The notes below the pieces were generated by a model. It was not told the DNA's origin. It ran no database searches and worked only from the letters and a program-made list of their open reading frames with translations. A stretch of DNA of 64,000 nt, taken from assembly GCF_014489415.1 (NCBI RefSeq), contig NZ_CP060822.1, positions 2,217,501-2,281,500 of the forward strand, written 5' to 3'. The translations under genes and the position numbers were made by a program. The DNA comes from Cylindrospermopsis curvispora GIHE-G1. Lineage in GTDB: Bacteria > Cyanobacteriota > Cyanobacteriia > Cyanobacteriales > Nostocaceae. This document shows positions 26,385 to 35,917 of this stretch, in pieces (the stretch's first letter is position 1; every line of letters starts with the position of its first letter).

Positions 26385-29300
26385 CTAACCAAAAGAGAAA
26401 ACCGTGTCATTAAAGTCATAATCGCTAACCCCCACACCAGCGGGTAAATCTTCAAATCCAAACACATTGTTACCAAAACTCTTGATGTGAGCTGCACCAT
26501 CTGGGTTAGCTGAACCAAAACTAAAGTAAGCAACGGGTAAGGTAGTGTAATTTTGAGCGGTAGCTGGACTATTGTCGGGATTGACCTGAAAGAAAGCATT
26601 AACTGCATCCTGCACGTTACCAGAGAAATTACCACCATGAGCGATGACAAAGGGAGCATAGATTCTACCCTCGCTCACGATTACATCTCCGTTTATACCA
26701 TCTCCCAAACCTCCAGCTCGAACTACAAAGTTGGGTACTACTCTACTTAATGCCGCTTTAGCATAAGCTGATTTGTCCTCTGGTAAAACACCATTAACCG
26801 ATCCTGTAAGAGCATTATCCACTTCATAAAGCCCAAACAGGTTAGTAAAGGCTGCCTCCGTTTTACTGAGAGCTTGTTGTAAAGCCAGCTTTGCCTGAAC
26901 TTTGTCGTAATCCGTAAGGAAATTGAAGGAGATATCATTAACAATGTCCGATAGGGAACCAGCTTCATCGGGAATTAAAGAATCTTCGGGATCAAGTATT
27001 TCCACTGGATATGTAATGATGTCTGTTCCAGTGATAGTCACGTTGACATTGGCTGTTGTTGCTAAACCCTGTTCATCAACAATAGTATAGCTGAAAACAT
27101 CATCTCCTATGTAAGTTGCGTCTAACAGGGTATATATTAACTCATTATCCCTGATTTCTACACGACCATAGTTCCCATCTGTCTTGTTAATAATGGTTAG
27201 AGGGTCATCCAGATCTGGATCAGTATCATTGTCAAGTGGGTTAAGAGTACCAAAACTACTACCTGGAATGATAGCTAACAAATCGTCAATAGCAATAGGA
27301 GCCTCATTAACATTGGTAACAATAATGGAAATATCCTGAATTGACTTGTTCTTTTGCTCATCCTTTGCTACAACCTGTAATTTATAAAGGTTGTTTTTGT
27401 CTTTATTCAGAGGTTCTTCAAAGTCTGGAGCAGTATTAAAGGTTAATTCACCGGTAGGACTAATCGAGAACAAACTAGCATCAACTCCAGCTAAACTAAG
27501 AGTGATGGGGTCGTTTTCAGGATCTTCAACCGTTAGATTACTTACTAGGGTTGTACTCTCAGGAACAAAGAAAGAGAAGCTCACAACAGGAGGTTCATTA
27601 ACATCAGTGACGCTAATGGTGAGATCTTGAGTGACTTCTAGTCCACCATTGTCAGTTGCAGTAATAGAGAGTTCTACACTACCAGCTTCATAATCCAGAC
27701 TTTCACCAGCTTTGAGTTTAAGGGTCTGATTACCATCAAAATCAACAATTTCAAATCGGGTATCATTATTAACTTTTAAGGTATGACCATCATTCCCATC
27801 AGGATCACTGATTGTTAAAGTACCAATAATAGCCCCAGGGTCATTCTCTATTACTGTTATCTGATTTAATTCAATAGCAACAGGCGCTTCATTAACATCG
27901 GTCACAGTGATAGTGAAATCCTGGGTAATTTCTAATCCACCATTGTCGATGGCAGTAATAGTTAGTACTATATTACTAGCCTCTTCATAATTCAGGCTTT
28001 CACCTTCCCTAAGTTTGAGGATGTTGTTACCGTCAACAGTAATAACCTCAAAACGACCATCATTCACTGTGAAGGAATGGCTATCACCCGGATCATCAGT
28101 AACTGTTAAATTACCAATAAAAGCTCCAGGGTCATTTTCTGCTACTATTCCCCTCAATTCAATAGCAATAGGTGGATTATTATCAGTACCGCTATCCGTA
28201 GCAATTCCCAACTGTCCTGGGTCAACTATAATACCGTTAGCCAGTCTATCCCCATCCCATTTATCTCCATCTGTTAGGTTTACAGTTAAGTAGACCTCTC
28301 CAAAATCCCGGACACCATCCCCATCAACATCGTTAAAAATGTAGTCGTAATTAAAATCATCATAAAGCTCGAACTGCTGAGATTCATAGTTGAACTTAAC
28401 GTAGCGCGCAAGGTCAAGATCTTCAGGTAATTGATTAATAACATTCTGGGACAGATAGAGAACAAAGGTGGTTGTACCCCCAAGTTGAACTCCGCTAATA
28501 GTTATAGCTAATGGATCTCCAATAGGGGAAATCAAATCAGGGGGAATTTCCGCTTCAACTACTGTTCCATCTGCTAGAACAACTTGCAGCTTTTTAACAC
28601 CCTCTTCCTCTACTACTGGAACAATGTAAATACTTTGAATGCTTGTACCAGGCTCAGTTTTGACAGCAGCATAGTTAGCAGCACCAGCATTTGCGCCCTG
28701 GTCAAATATATCTCGAGTGCCAATGGGTAATACCGCAATGTTGGGGTCATTAAAACTTTCTCCTTCACCCAGTATGCCAACTGTTTGACTAATTTCCAGA
28801 ATACTGACTCCGTCAATCTCTAATGTTTGTGCAGCATCAATAACTTCTGATTTCAGTCCCTTGGGTTGGGTTGGGTCAAATGCATTACTGGTGTTTGGTG
28901 GTAAGATCCCATCGGGAATAGTTAGGGTTTGAAAGGTTGTAAAACCACCGGTTTCACCACCATCAGTGCGGGTGAAAATGGCTGTGAATAGGTTAGAACC
29001 TGATGCAAAGAAATTATAGTCATTTGGCTTGAGAACATAAGACCAGGACAATCCATCAACTTGAGCAACTCGAGTTTGACCCCCAAATAAAATAGTAACT
29101 GTTGTACCAGTTTCACTAACAGTACCCGTTAGAGTTACCCCAGCTTCTTTCTCACTGATATCCAGGTTGTTGTCTCCGGTAATACTATCAAAAGTGCCGG
29201 ATACTGGTACTAGAGAAATACTAACATTATTTGAGTAAATTACTTTCTCAAATCCACCTGCAATGTAAGTAACCTCTACTCGAAGTTGGTTGTTGTTATC

Positions 29301-31430
29301 ATCTTCTGTGGCTATGTAGTTTTGTTCAGTAGCATCAGGAATGTTAGTCCAGACCCCTTCAATTAATCGTTGCCATTGATAGGTTATACCCGTGGGAGGA
29401 CCATCGGGATCGTCAAAGGGTATGGCTGCAATTAGTGTTGCACCAACAGTAAAACCAGCACCTTCAGTAGTTATAGGGGGCAACTGACCAAGACCTTCAT
29501 TGATATTAATGATACTCAATGTGATTGTTTCATTATCCTGTAAACCTCCACCATCTGTGACGATAATGCCCAGATCAAAACTGCTGGGGGAGGTTTCAAA
29601 GTCGTTGGCCGCTGCCAAACCTGCTTCTGTCAAGGTGATTTCTCCACTACTATTGATAGTGAAAAATCCATCATCATTACCGCTGGAAATAAAGTATTGG
29701 GTGACACCTACATTATCCGTGTTAGGAAGATTATCAGTTGCTGATACTGTTCCTAACACAGAACCCAGGTCTTGGTTTTCTTCGTAGGAGAGGACTTGAT
29801 CCATTGTTATAACAGGATCAATACCATCAAAAACGTTGCTAAAATTATTACTGAAGGTATTGCCCGCAATGTTGATACTGTTTGTAGTATCGGTTGCACC
29901 TAAAACAACACCATAATCATTATTACTGAAAGTATTTCCACTAATGTTAATATCACCTGTAATCTCATTGGTATCCCTGAGATTTACTCCCACCTGCCAA
30001 CTGTTGATAGTGTTGTCTTCAATAGTAAGGTCACCAATATAAGTGCCATAGTCAGCAAAAGTTGGTATTAAATCAATCCCATAATAACTAGCTTCTAGTG
30101 GATCTCCATCCTGTCCCAAAAGTTGGTTACCTCTGATTAGAGTTTCTCCGGGTAAACTGCCATACAGACTCAAACCAGTACTTATATCAACACCACCATT
30201 TATGTTCTTGGGTGTTAGAGTGTTGTTCTCAACTGTTACTCCGTTGAAGTTGCCTCGCACTTCTAGGGAAGATTTATGGTCAGTAATAAATTTTAGTTGA
30301 GCTAGATCCATTGTGATGTTATTGTCACGGATCACCAAATTGCTACCGGAAGGACCACCCAATCGAGCAGTTGCCATGACAGCGGGAATCAGACCTGACT
30401 TGCCATTATCAGGAGCTTCACTATAGGCGTTAATAAAGTTGTTATCAGGGAAAGTGTTGCCTTCTATAGTGATATTATCAAAAGCAAACGGACTATCTGT
30501 CTCACCAAACAGCTGAATACCGCCGCTGTTGTACTCACCTTCGTTATTTTTGATGAGGACTTGATCGTTATCTCCTTTCAGTTCCAACCAGTAGTTACGA
30601 CCAAAGAATCCATCTCCATAACCACCATAGCCATATCCATAACCACCATAGCCATATCCAGATCCACTAAAAAATTCCCCAAAACCATCAAAATCAGCAC
30701 CTCCAGTATGTAGTCCGTGGTAGAACTTATTACCCTCTATGGTAACATTAGTCAGAGATGCTAGGTAAAGATGGGCAGCTCGGGGACGCCAGAAGGTATT
30801 ATTATCAATGTTTGAATCTTGTAGACCAGCCAGGTATATAGAACCACCTGTACCACCACCGCCCAATAAACCGCCTATGTAGTTGCCAGCAATTTGCCAA
30901 CCTGTCACTACTCCAGTTGGGTTGTTAATGCTCGCATCTCCAAAACTAGGGCTATTGTTAGCAGTATAACCAGTGAGGTAGTTGTTAAGCAGTTTAAAGT
31001 TATCTGGGGTATCATTCCACTGCAGAGGACCATTTTCATTTCTGAGTCGGAAACCATCAATAGTAACATTGTCTTCTGTTACGGTAATAGTCCCTTTAAT
31101 CCAGGCTTCTTGAGTATTACCAAAAGCGTTATCGATAGTTCCGTTATCATCTTGATATCGACGAAAATTTTCATTAGCTGTTGGCAATCCTCCAACTCCT
31201 AATGCTGCATTAATATCCGGATCCAGAGGCTTAACCCCTAATCGGTTTTCAAAGCCATCTATTCCCTCAAAAGTACCATAAGGTCCTATTAGGGTCACGG
31301 ATTTATTAATGGTCAGATCTTCTTGATAAATCCCGGGCCTTACCACAATTATATCATCGTTATTAGCAGCATTAATGGCTGCTTGAATTGTGGTGTAGGT
31401 TTGACCCGCTCCAACTCCTAAAATTGCCAT
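26385..31430 (-). CDS. Giant modular exoprotein: beta-helix, cadherin repeats, DUF4114
   Basis: A 1681-aa protein with no N-terminal signal peptide, which together with the low Cys content fits type I secretion. Residues 1 to about 540 form a right-handed parallel beta-helix (start VGAGQTYTTIQAAI), interrupted by a Gly/Tyr-rich run near residue 260-280. Then one cadherin-like domain, two Ig-like domains, a 'choice-of-anchor' segment with KWDGDRLANG, and three more cadherin-like repeats, each ending in VTDVNEAP or a variant. A further Ig-like/tandem domain precedes the C-terminal DUF4114 (residues ~1560-1681, end DYDFNDTVFSFG). Such proteins are cell-surface or S-layer-like adhesins, or glycan-binding. 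Terminator lies after the gene. Confidence 0.85.
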   Translation of the reverse strand: MAILGVGAGQTYTTIQAAINAANNDDIIVVRPGIYQEDLTINKSVTLIGPYGTFEGIDGFENRLGVKPLDPDINAALGVGGLPTANENFRRYQDDNGTIDNAFGNTQEAWIKGTITVTEDNVTIDGFRLRNENGPLQWNDTPDNFKLLNNYLTGYTANNSPSFGDASINNPTGVVTGWQIAGNYIGGLLGGGGTGGSIYLAGLQDSNIDNNTFWRPRAAHLYLASLTNVTIEGNKFYHGLHTGGADFDGFGEFFSGSGYGYGGYGYGYGGYGDGFFGRNYWLELKGDNDQVLIKNNEGEYNSGGIQLFGETDSPFAFDNITIEGNTFPDNNFINAYSEAPDNGKSGLIPAVMATARLGGPSGSNLVIRDNNITMDLAQLKFITDHKSSLEVRGNFNGVTVENNTLTPKNINGGVDISTGLSLYGSLPGETLIRGNQLLGQDGDPLEASYYGIDLIPTFADYGTYIGDLTIEDNTINSWQVGVNLRDTNEITGDINISGNTFSNNDYGVVLGATDTTNSINIAGNTFSNNFSNVFDGIDPVITMDQVLSYEENQDLGSVLGTVSATDNLPNTDNVGVTQYFISSGNDDGFFTINSSGEITLTEAGLAAANDFETSPSSFDLGIIVTDGGGLQDNETITLSIININEGLGQLPPITTEGAGFTVGATLIAAIPFDDPDGPPTGITYQWQRLIEGVWTNIPDATEQNYIATEDDNNNQLRVEVTYIAGGFEKVIYSNNVSISLVPVSGTFDSITGDNNLDISEKEAGVTLTGTVSETGTTVTILFGGQTRVAQVDGLSWSYVLKPNDYNFFASGSNLFTAIFTRTDGGETGGFTTFQTLTIPDGILPPNTSNAFDPTQPKGLKSEVIDAAQTLEIDGVSILEISQTVGILGEGESFNDPNIAVLPIGTRDIFDQGANAGAANYAAVKTEPGTSIQSIYIVPVVEEEGVKKLQVVLADGTVVEAEIPPDLISPIGDPLAITISGVQLGGTTTFVLYLSQNVINQLPEDLDLARYVKFNYESQQFELYDDFNYDYIFNDVDGDGVRDFGEVYLTVNLTDGDKWDGDRLANGIIVDPGQLGIATDSGTDNNPPIAIELRGIVAENDPGAFIGNLTVTDDPGDSHSFTVNDGRFEVITVDGNNILKLREGESLNYEEASNIVLTITAIDNGGLEITQDFTITVTDVNEAPVAIELNQITVIENDPGAIIGTLTISDPDGNDGHTLKVNNDTRFEIVDFDGNQTLKLKAGESLDYEAGSVELSITATDNGGLEVTQDLTISVTDVNEPPVVSFSFFVPESTTLVSNLTVEDPENDPITLSLAGVDASLFSISPTGELTFNTAPDFEEPLNKDKNNLYKLQVVAKDEQKNKSIQDISIIVTNVNEAPIAIDDLLAIIPGSSFGTLNPLDNDTDPDLDDPLTIINKTDGNYGRVEIRDNELIYTLLDATYIGDDVFSYTIVDEQGLATTANVNVTITGTDIITYPVEILDPEDSLIPDEAGSLSDIVNDISFNFLTDYDKVQAKLALQQALSKTEAAFTNLFGLYEVDNALTGSVNGVLPEDKSAYAKAALSRVVPNFVVRAGGLGDGINGDVIVSEGRIYAPFVIAHGGNFSGNVQDAVNAFFQVNPDNSPATAQNYTTLPVAYFSFGSANPDGAAHIKSFGNNVFGFEDLPAGVGVSDYDFNDTVFSFG
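30619..30660. repeat. Two perfect 21-bp tandem repeats
   Basis: The 21-base unit at 30619-30639 is repeated exactly at 30640-30660. On the minus strand it encodes Gly-Tyr-Gly-type repeats inserted in the beta-helix of the large exoprotein. A third partial unit lies just upstream. Such short in-frame repeats are typical slippage sites. Confidence 0.85.
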
Positions 31431-31578
31431 GTAATTTCTCCTGTTAAAAGGTAAAACCGAATTGAATTGCTGTCCTTTCTCCCAAAAGGTGAAGAGGTTA
31501 ATTTGTTTAGGAGTGCCAGCTTGTTTATGTTAATACGGTCAGATTAATGAAAATTCCGCCACATTTTCTAAATTTTGC

Positions 31579-32811
31579 CTAATCATCAAAGGCACTGCGT
31601 AACTGTTGTAGCATTTTGCTAATGGTAAGGAATTCAGTATTTTCAGATAGTGCAATCACTGTATCATCACTGCTAGTATCAAGGATTTGGTTAAATACTA
31701 CTATAGCCCTACCCAATTGCACAGGTTCAATTGTTACATCTTTTACTGGACCGTGTTTTACTTCCGATTTGGTTGTGGTAGTTACCGGATCCTTAGTAAT
31801 GCCACTAGCAACCAAGGTGATAGACTGGTCTGGTTTCATAGCCTGGTTTGTTCCAGTTACCATTAGACCTGATAAACTATTAATCAAAGACGCAACTTGA
31901 CCAAAGTTAGCTCCTGTCAGAGCTATGCTAGTACCAGTTTGTATCTGGGTTATCCCTAACCCAGCGGAAGTTGCAGTAGCAATAAACCCAGCAGCATTAG
32001 CGACCCGTTCGGAGGTGCCAGTCAAAACCAAGTCCAGATTCTGGCTATTGGCAATTCTCAAAGTCGCAGTGGTGGAAACCTCTTTATTATCTGCATTCTG
32101 ATTTATGGGAGCAATACGAAGTGCAGTAGCATTGATGGTCATCTCCGCTCCTCGCCCCGATACCACTTGAGTAGCAATAGTTTGACCTGCTTGCAATGGT
32201 GTTACTGGTAATGTAACTTCTCCAGTTGGGGATGATAGTATACCCCTAGGAAGATCCTTGGGAACAGATTCGGTTGCAGTTGCTAAGGAAGGTAAAGTGA
32301 AAGCTGCACTGGGGGTGATTGTAATTTGACTGACTGGACTGGTTAGGGTTACGGGTGGTGTGGATACATTTGATATAATAGTACCTGCTACAGTAGGCGC
32401 TATTATCTGTAGTTCTGTTAGAGTTTGAGTCGCAGTCTGGTTTAGCACCATTTGACTCCCAGGGTTAACTACCGGTACTATAGGTGTTGTTTTCTCTGAA
32501 GAAACCTCCGTAGATGGTGCGGATGGGGTAGATGTAGCTACTGATGGTATGGATGTTGGTACTGTTGGTGTAAACGTTGGTGCTGATGGTATGGATGTTG
32601 GTAATGTTGGTGTAAACGTTGGTGCTGATGGTGTGGATATTGGTACTGTTGGCAAAACAGGTGAAATATTACTTGTTCCCAAAGAACTTGGCAGAGTAAC
32701 ACCACTTACCGCTCCTACGGGGACTGAACCAGCAAGCGTTTGCGTAATTGGATAAAAGCTGAAAGCACATCCTAAACCAGAAAGAGTTGTCAGTATAAGT
32801 ACATATTTCAT
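31579..32811 (-). CDS. Exported protein with Pro/Thr/Ser repeat linker
   Basis: A 410-aa protein with a signal peptide (hydrophobic residues 4-25; likely cut near residue 28). Residues about 45-100 consist of a low-complexity linker made of 14-residue repeats such as APTFTPTVPTSIPS. The rest is Ala/Thr/Ser-rich and beta-like, with no Cys after the signal region, typical of a secreted or cell-surface protein. It lies 43 bases downstream of the beta-barrel-like gene and 148 bases upstream of the giant exoprotein on the same strand. Function unknown. Confidence 0.65.
   Translation of the reverse strand: MKYVLILTTLSGLGCAFSFYPITQTLAGSVPVGAVSGVTLPSSLGTSNISPVLPTVPISTPSAPTFTPTLPTSIPSAPTFTPTVPTSIPSVATSTPSAPSTEVSSEKTTPIVPVVNPGSQMVLNQTATQTLTELQIIAPTVAGTIISNVSTPPVTLTSPVSQITITPSAAFTLPSLATATESVPKDLPRGILSSPTGEVTLPVTPLQAGQTIATQVVSGRGAEMTINATALRIAPINQNADNKEVSTTATLRIANSQNLDLVLTGTSERVANAAGFIATATSAGLGITQIQTGTSIALTGANFGQVASLINSLSGLMVTGTNQAMKPDQSITLVASGITKDPVTTTTKSEVKHGPVKDVTIEPVQLGRAIVVFNQILDTSSDDTVIALSENTEFLTISKMLQQLRSAFDD
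32541..32663. repeat. 42-bp tandem repeats, about 2.9 copies
   Basis: Units at 32541-32582 and 32583-32624 differ by a single base; a third, more diverged and shortened unit follows to about 32663. They encode the Pro/Thr/Ser repeat linker of the exported protein on the minus strand. Copy number is likely to vary between strains. Confidence 0.85.
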
Positions 32812-32854
32812 ATCACTATCTCCTTACTAAATGTATCATTATGATTTTTATCAG

Positions 32855-33763
32855 CTAAGGGGTAAAATCAAAACCATAGCCAATACTAAAACTCAATACA
32901 GATCCAGCTTCTGTATTGTTTAGTACATCTCCATAAACTACACTTAAGGTAAGAGGTAAGGTCCGCATAGGTAGGTAGGATGCGGCAAGATTTAGTCCTC
33001 GTCCACTCCAAGCGGTGCTGACTCCAATATTTGGGTGTACCTGAATACCAGCTCCAGCAATCAGTCCCACACCAGCATTGGAAAACAGAGGGGCCCCACC
33101 CACACCTAGGGACAGGTTTATGGGTAAGGGATTTGCTGGATTAGTTTTTAAAAAGTGATAGGCACTGACTATTCCATAAACACTTGATGATGTATGTGCA
33201 GTATCACTACCATATTTAGCAAAGTTATTCCAGCCCACAGCCCCGGCGATATAGGTGCTGGGAGTCGAGTAAATGCTGCGGTGTATCTTAGCATTAAAAG
33301 ACCCATTGGTAGCAAATCGCCTCATGCTCAGGTTGTTATAGTTCAACTCTAAACCAAATATATCTGTAGCATTGCCAAGACCAAGACTAGTTGAAATACC
33401 ACCATCTATTACCGGTCTAACCCTGTCCGCAGTTGCACCCGCAATGGCCACATAAAAATCTCCCCAATTCGCGCCAAAAGCTGAGGGAATGCCAGCAGAT
33501 GTACCAGGCGCATAAACTCGTTTTCCATTTACCATCCGCATCAGTCTTACTCTCATTTTCTGGCGCAGCTTAGTGGGATCAACTTCTTTTGGTTGAGATT
33601 TTTGTTCCGATAAATCCGATAAAATGGTTGTTGGTTTTGCCTGAGCTTGTAGGGGAAAAATAACTGAGGAAATAAAAGTATCTAATACTAAATTCACAGC
33701 TCCTATATTTAACAGAACAATTGTGGAAAAAATCGAGCTGGTTAAACGCATTAGACACCGCAT
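32855..33763 (-). CDS. Exported protein, possible outer-membrane beta-barrel
   Basis: A 302-aa protein. The frame is open to 33841, but the ATG at 33761-33763 has AAAGGA about eight bases before it and begins a typical signal peptide (MRCLMRLTSSIFSTIVLLNIG, cut after LQAQA), so I chose it. The mature part is Gly/Ser/Asn-rich with alternating strand pattern (ISTSLGLGNATDIFGLELNYNN) and ends in SFSIGYGFDFTP, with an aromatic residue near the C terminus as in outer-membrane barrels. It heads a possible three-gene unit with the two downstream exoprotein genes. The family is not recognised. Confidence 0.6.
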   Translation of the reverse strand: MRCLMRLTSSIFSTIVLLNIGAVNLVLDTFISSVIFPLQAQAKPTTILSDLSEQKSQPKEVDPTKLRQKMRVRLMRMVNGKRVYAPGTSAGIPSAFGANWGDFYVAIAGATADRVRPVIDGGISTSLGLGNATDIFGLELNYNNLSMRRFATNGSFNAKIHRSIYSTPSTYIAGAVGWNNFAKYGSDTAHTSSSVYGIVSAYHFLKTNPANPLPINLSLGVGGAPLFSNAGVGLIAGAGIQVHPNIGVSTAWSGRGLNLAASYLPMRTLPLTLSVVYGDVLNNTEAGSVLSFSIGYGFDFTP

Positions 33764-34320
33764 CTTGCAGATCCTTTTTCTTCGATTTAGGCCATCATCC
33801 CCGGAAGTGACTACATATAATCTCGTAGTTATTGCTCCCAAAGATCTAAAATTATTACTCTGACACCAATAGCAAAGCTCAAACTCATAGTATTAAGCTA
33901 TTGACCTGCTCCTGATCTCTTAAATAATTGTTCAGCTGATTTATGTAACTTCCGGATCAATTTGTAATGCTTTCAGGATACTTTTTGACACGCCAAAATA
34001 AGCCCAGCTCACACTGTGTTTAGCACAGAAAGCAGTGAACATAAATCTCTTTCTAGAAGTGGGTAGATACTTATAATCGGTAGTCGCAATCATTATGTTC
34101 ATAGAAAGGATGGCGATCGCACTCTGACTAAACCTAGCACAGGAATATTTTTTTGGCGGTATGCTCACAGGAATTTAATAATTTTTTTCAAGAACAATAA
34201 AAAATAGCTGAAAGTCTTGTCAGGTAGTCAATATAGGGTTTCACAAAAAATTGACAAACCACCCATATTTCCTTGACTAGATCTATTATGTATCAGTAAG
34301 GTCTTTTTGTGCAGGAGTAT
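33764..34320. other. 557-base intergenic region between divergent secretion-type genes
   Basis: It separates the barrel-like gene (minus) from the secretin gene (plus). It holds one HIP1 site near 34112, an AT-rich tract around 34170-34200 and a TTGACA box at 34248. A 75-codon minus-strand frame (33941-34168) has no supporting signal. I see no RNA gene. Confidence 0.5.
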
Positions 34321-35889
34321 ATGAGGCAAGTTGATGATTTATTTAACCTTAATCTGACTGTTGGTGTAGCTTGGTTATTGTTCACAGTACAGCCAAGTAT
34401 CGCCCAAACTTCTACCCAGAAGTTAGTAGCTCCACCTGTGGGCAGTATTAATATGTCTAATATTAATATACTTCCCAATGTTATTGATTTGAGCACTAAA
34501 GAGTCAATAACTAGATTATTGTTACGGGATGCGCCTGTTACTGAAGTTTTGTCACTATTAGCCCGTACTGCTGGTTTAAATCTTATTTACTTTGAACAAG
34601 AAGAAGTTAACTCTGTTAAAGAAAAGTCACAACAACAGGCGATTAATAACAATACTAATAATAAAATTAGGACTAGTAGTAAAATTTCCTTAGATATTAA
34701 AAATGAATCTGTACAGAAAGTATTTAACTATGTTTTACAAGTTAGTGGATTAGAAGCTAGACGGGTTGACAGAACAATTCTGGTGGGGGCCAAATTACCT
34801 AATACCAGTGTTGATAGAATAGTCAGGACTTTACGACTGAATCAAGTAACCATAGGTATAGGTTTAGACTTTTTGGTAGGTCTGGGTGCGGAAACTGAAG
34901 TCAGTCGTGAAAGACCAGTAACTACAGTTAATGCCATACCCATCGCGGGTGGAGTCACACCAATGACCCAATCTCAGACAATTACTGAAACTAAAATGGA
35001 GGCCAAACGGATTGATTATCAACACTCCACACCCTTACTGAGGGGATTGCAAATTGTGGGAGATGAACGAACAAATTCGATTACTTTGATTGGCAATCCC
35101 CAATTAGTTGATATAGCAACTTCAAAATTGACCAACCTAGATATTCGTCGTCGTCAAGTGAAGGTGAATCTGAAAATTATTGATGTTAATCTCTGGGGAA
35201 TTCAAAACTATAACTCCAGTTTTTCCTTTGGGATTGGTGATAATTTCTTTTCTAATGACCAGGGTATAGCTACCTTCAATTTTGGCAACCAAAGACCATT
35301 CACCGGTTCAGGATCAGTACCAGCTTCCCTAGGGGGTTTACCCAATCGGTTTTTAGCTTTTTTACAAGCCCAGGTAACAAATGGTAATGCTAAAATCTTG
35401 ACAGATCCTAGTTTAATTGTTCAAGAAGGACAAAATGCAAATGTTAAACTAACTCAACAGGTCATTGGACAGGAGAGGATTACCAGAATTGACACCCCTG
35501 GTAATTCCAGGGAGGAACGGATCATCGAGAAAGAAGAGGTTGGTTTAACCGTAAATGTGAGGGTCGAGCGGATTGATGACAATGGTTTTGTTTCCTTATC
35601 GGTTGCTCCCGTAGTTAAATCTCCAGTTAATTCAGAATCAACTGGTGCGGGGAAGGTTACCCTAATTGCTGAACGCTCTCTTAACTCAGGACTAATTCGC
35701 CTCCGGGATGGTCAAACCCTTCTCCTATCCGGTATTATCCAAGACCAAGACCGGACAGTGGTCACCAAGGTCCCCCTCTTAGGTGATATTCCTCTCCTAG
35801 GTGCATTATTTAGAAGCACAAACAAAGACCGTGAGCGCAGAGAAGTGATTGTACTACTTACACCCAGAATAATTGAGGAACAATCATGA
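34321..35889 (+). CDS. Short secretin (type II/III secretion or pilus secretin family)
   Basis: Secretins are multimeric outer-membrane pores. The 522-aa protein has an N-terminal hydrophobic region, an N0/STN-type domain (LLRDAPVTEVLSLLARTAGLNLIYFE, about residues 60-90), one more N-type domain, and a C-terminal secretin domain ending in LRDGQTLLLSGII and the hallmark VPLLGDIPLLGALFR. It lacks the AMIN domains of cyanobacterial PilQ, which is about 700-800 aa. No pilM/N/O partners lie next to it. The ATG at 34321 is chosen over an upstream GTG at 34309 because AGGAG sits between them. Confidence 0.8.
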   Translation: MRQVDDLFNLNLTVGVAWLLFTVQPSIAQTSTQKLVAPPVGSINMSNINILPNVIDLSTKESITRLLLRDAPVTEVLSLLARTAGLNLIYFEQEEVNSVKEKSQQQAINNNTNNKIRTSSKISLDIKNESVQKVFNYVLQVSGLEARRVDRTILVGAKLPNTSVDRIVRTLRLNQVTIGIGLDFLVGLGAETEVSRERPVTTVNAIPIAGGVTPMTQSQTITETKMEAKRIDYQHSTPLLRGLQIVGDERTNSITLIGNPQLVDIATSKLTNLDIRRRQVKVNLKIIDVNLWGIQNYNSSFSFGIGDNFFSNDQGIATFNFGNQRPFTGSGSVPASLGGLPNRFLAFLQAQVTNGNAKILTDPSLIVQEGQNANVKLTQQVIGQERITRIDTPGNSREERIIEKEEVGLTVNVRVERIDDNGFVSLSVAPVVKSPVNSESTGAGKVTLIAERSLNSGLIRLRDGQTLLLSGIIQDQDRTVVTKVPLLGDIPLLGALFRSTNKDRERREVIVLLTPRIIEEQS

Positions 35890-35917
35890 ACAATCCCAAA
35901 AGAATAGCTTTATAATT

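Noticed and set aside
33941-34168. 75-codon minus-strand frame in the 33.8-34.3 kb gap
   Set aside because: Protein composition is unconvincing, no ribosome binding site is seen, and no family is recognised. Left as intergenic.
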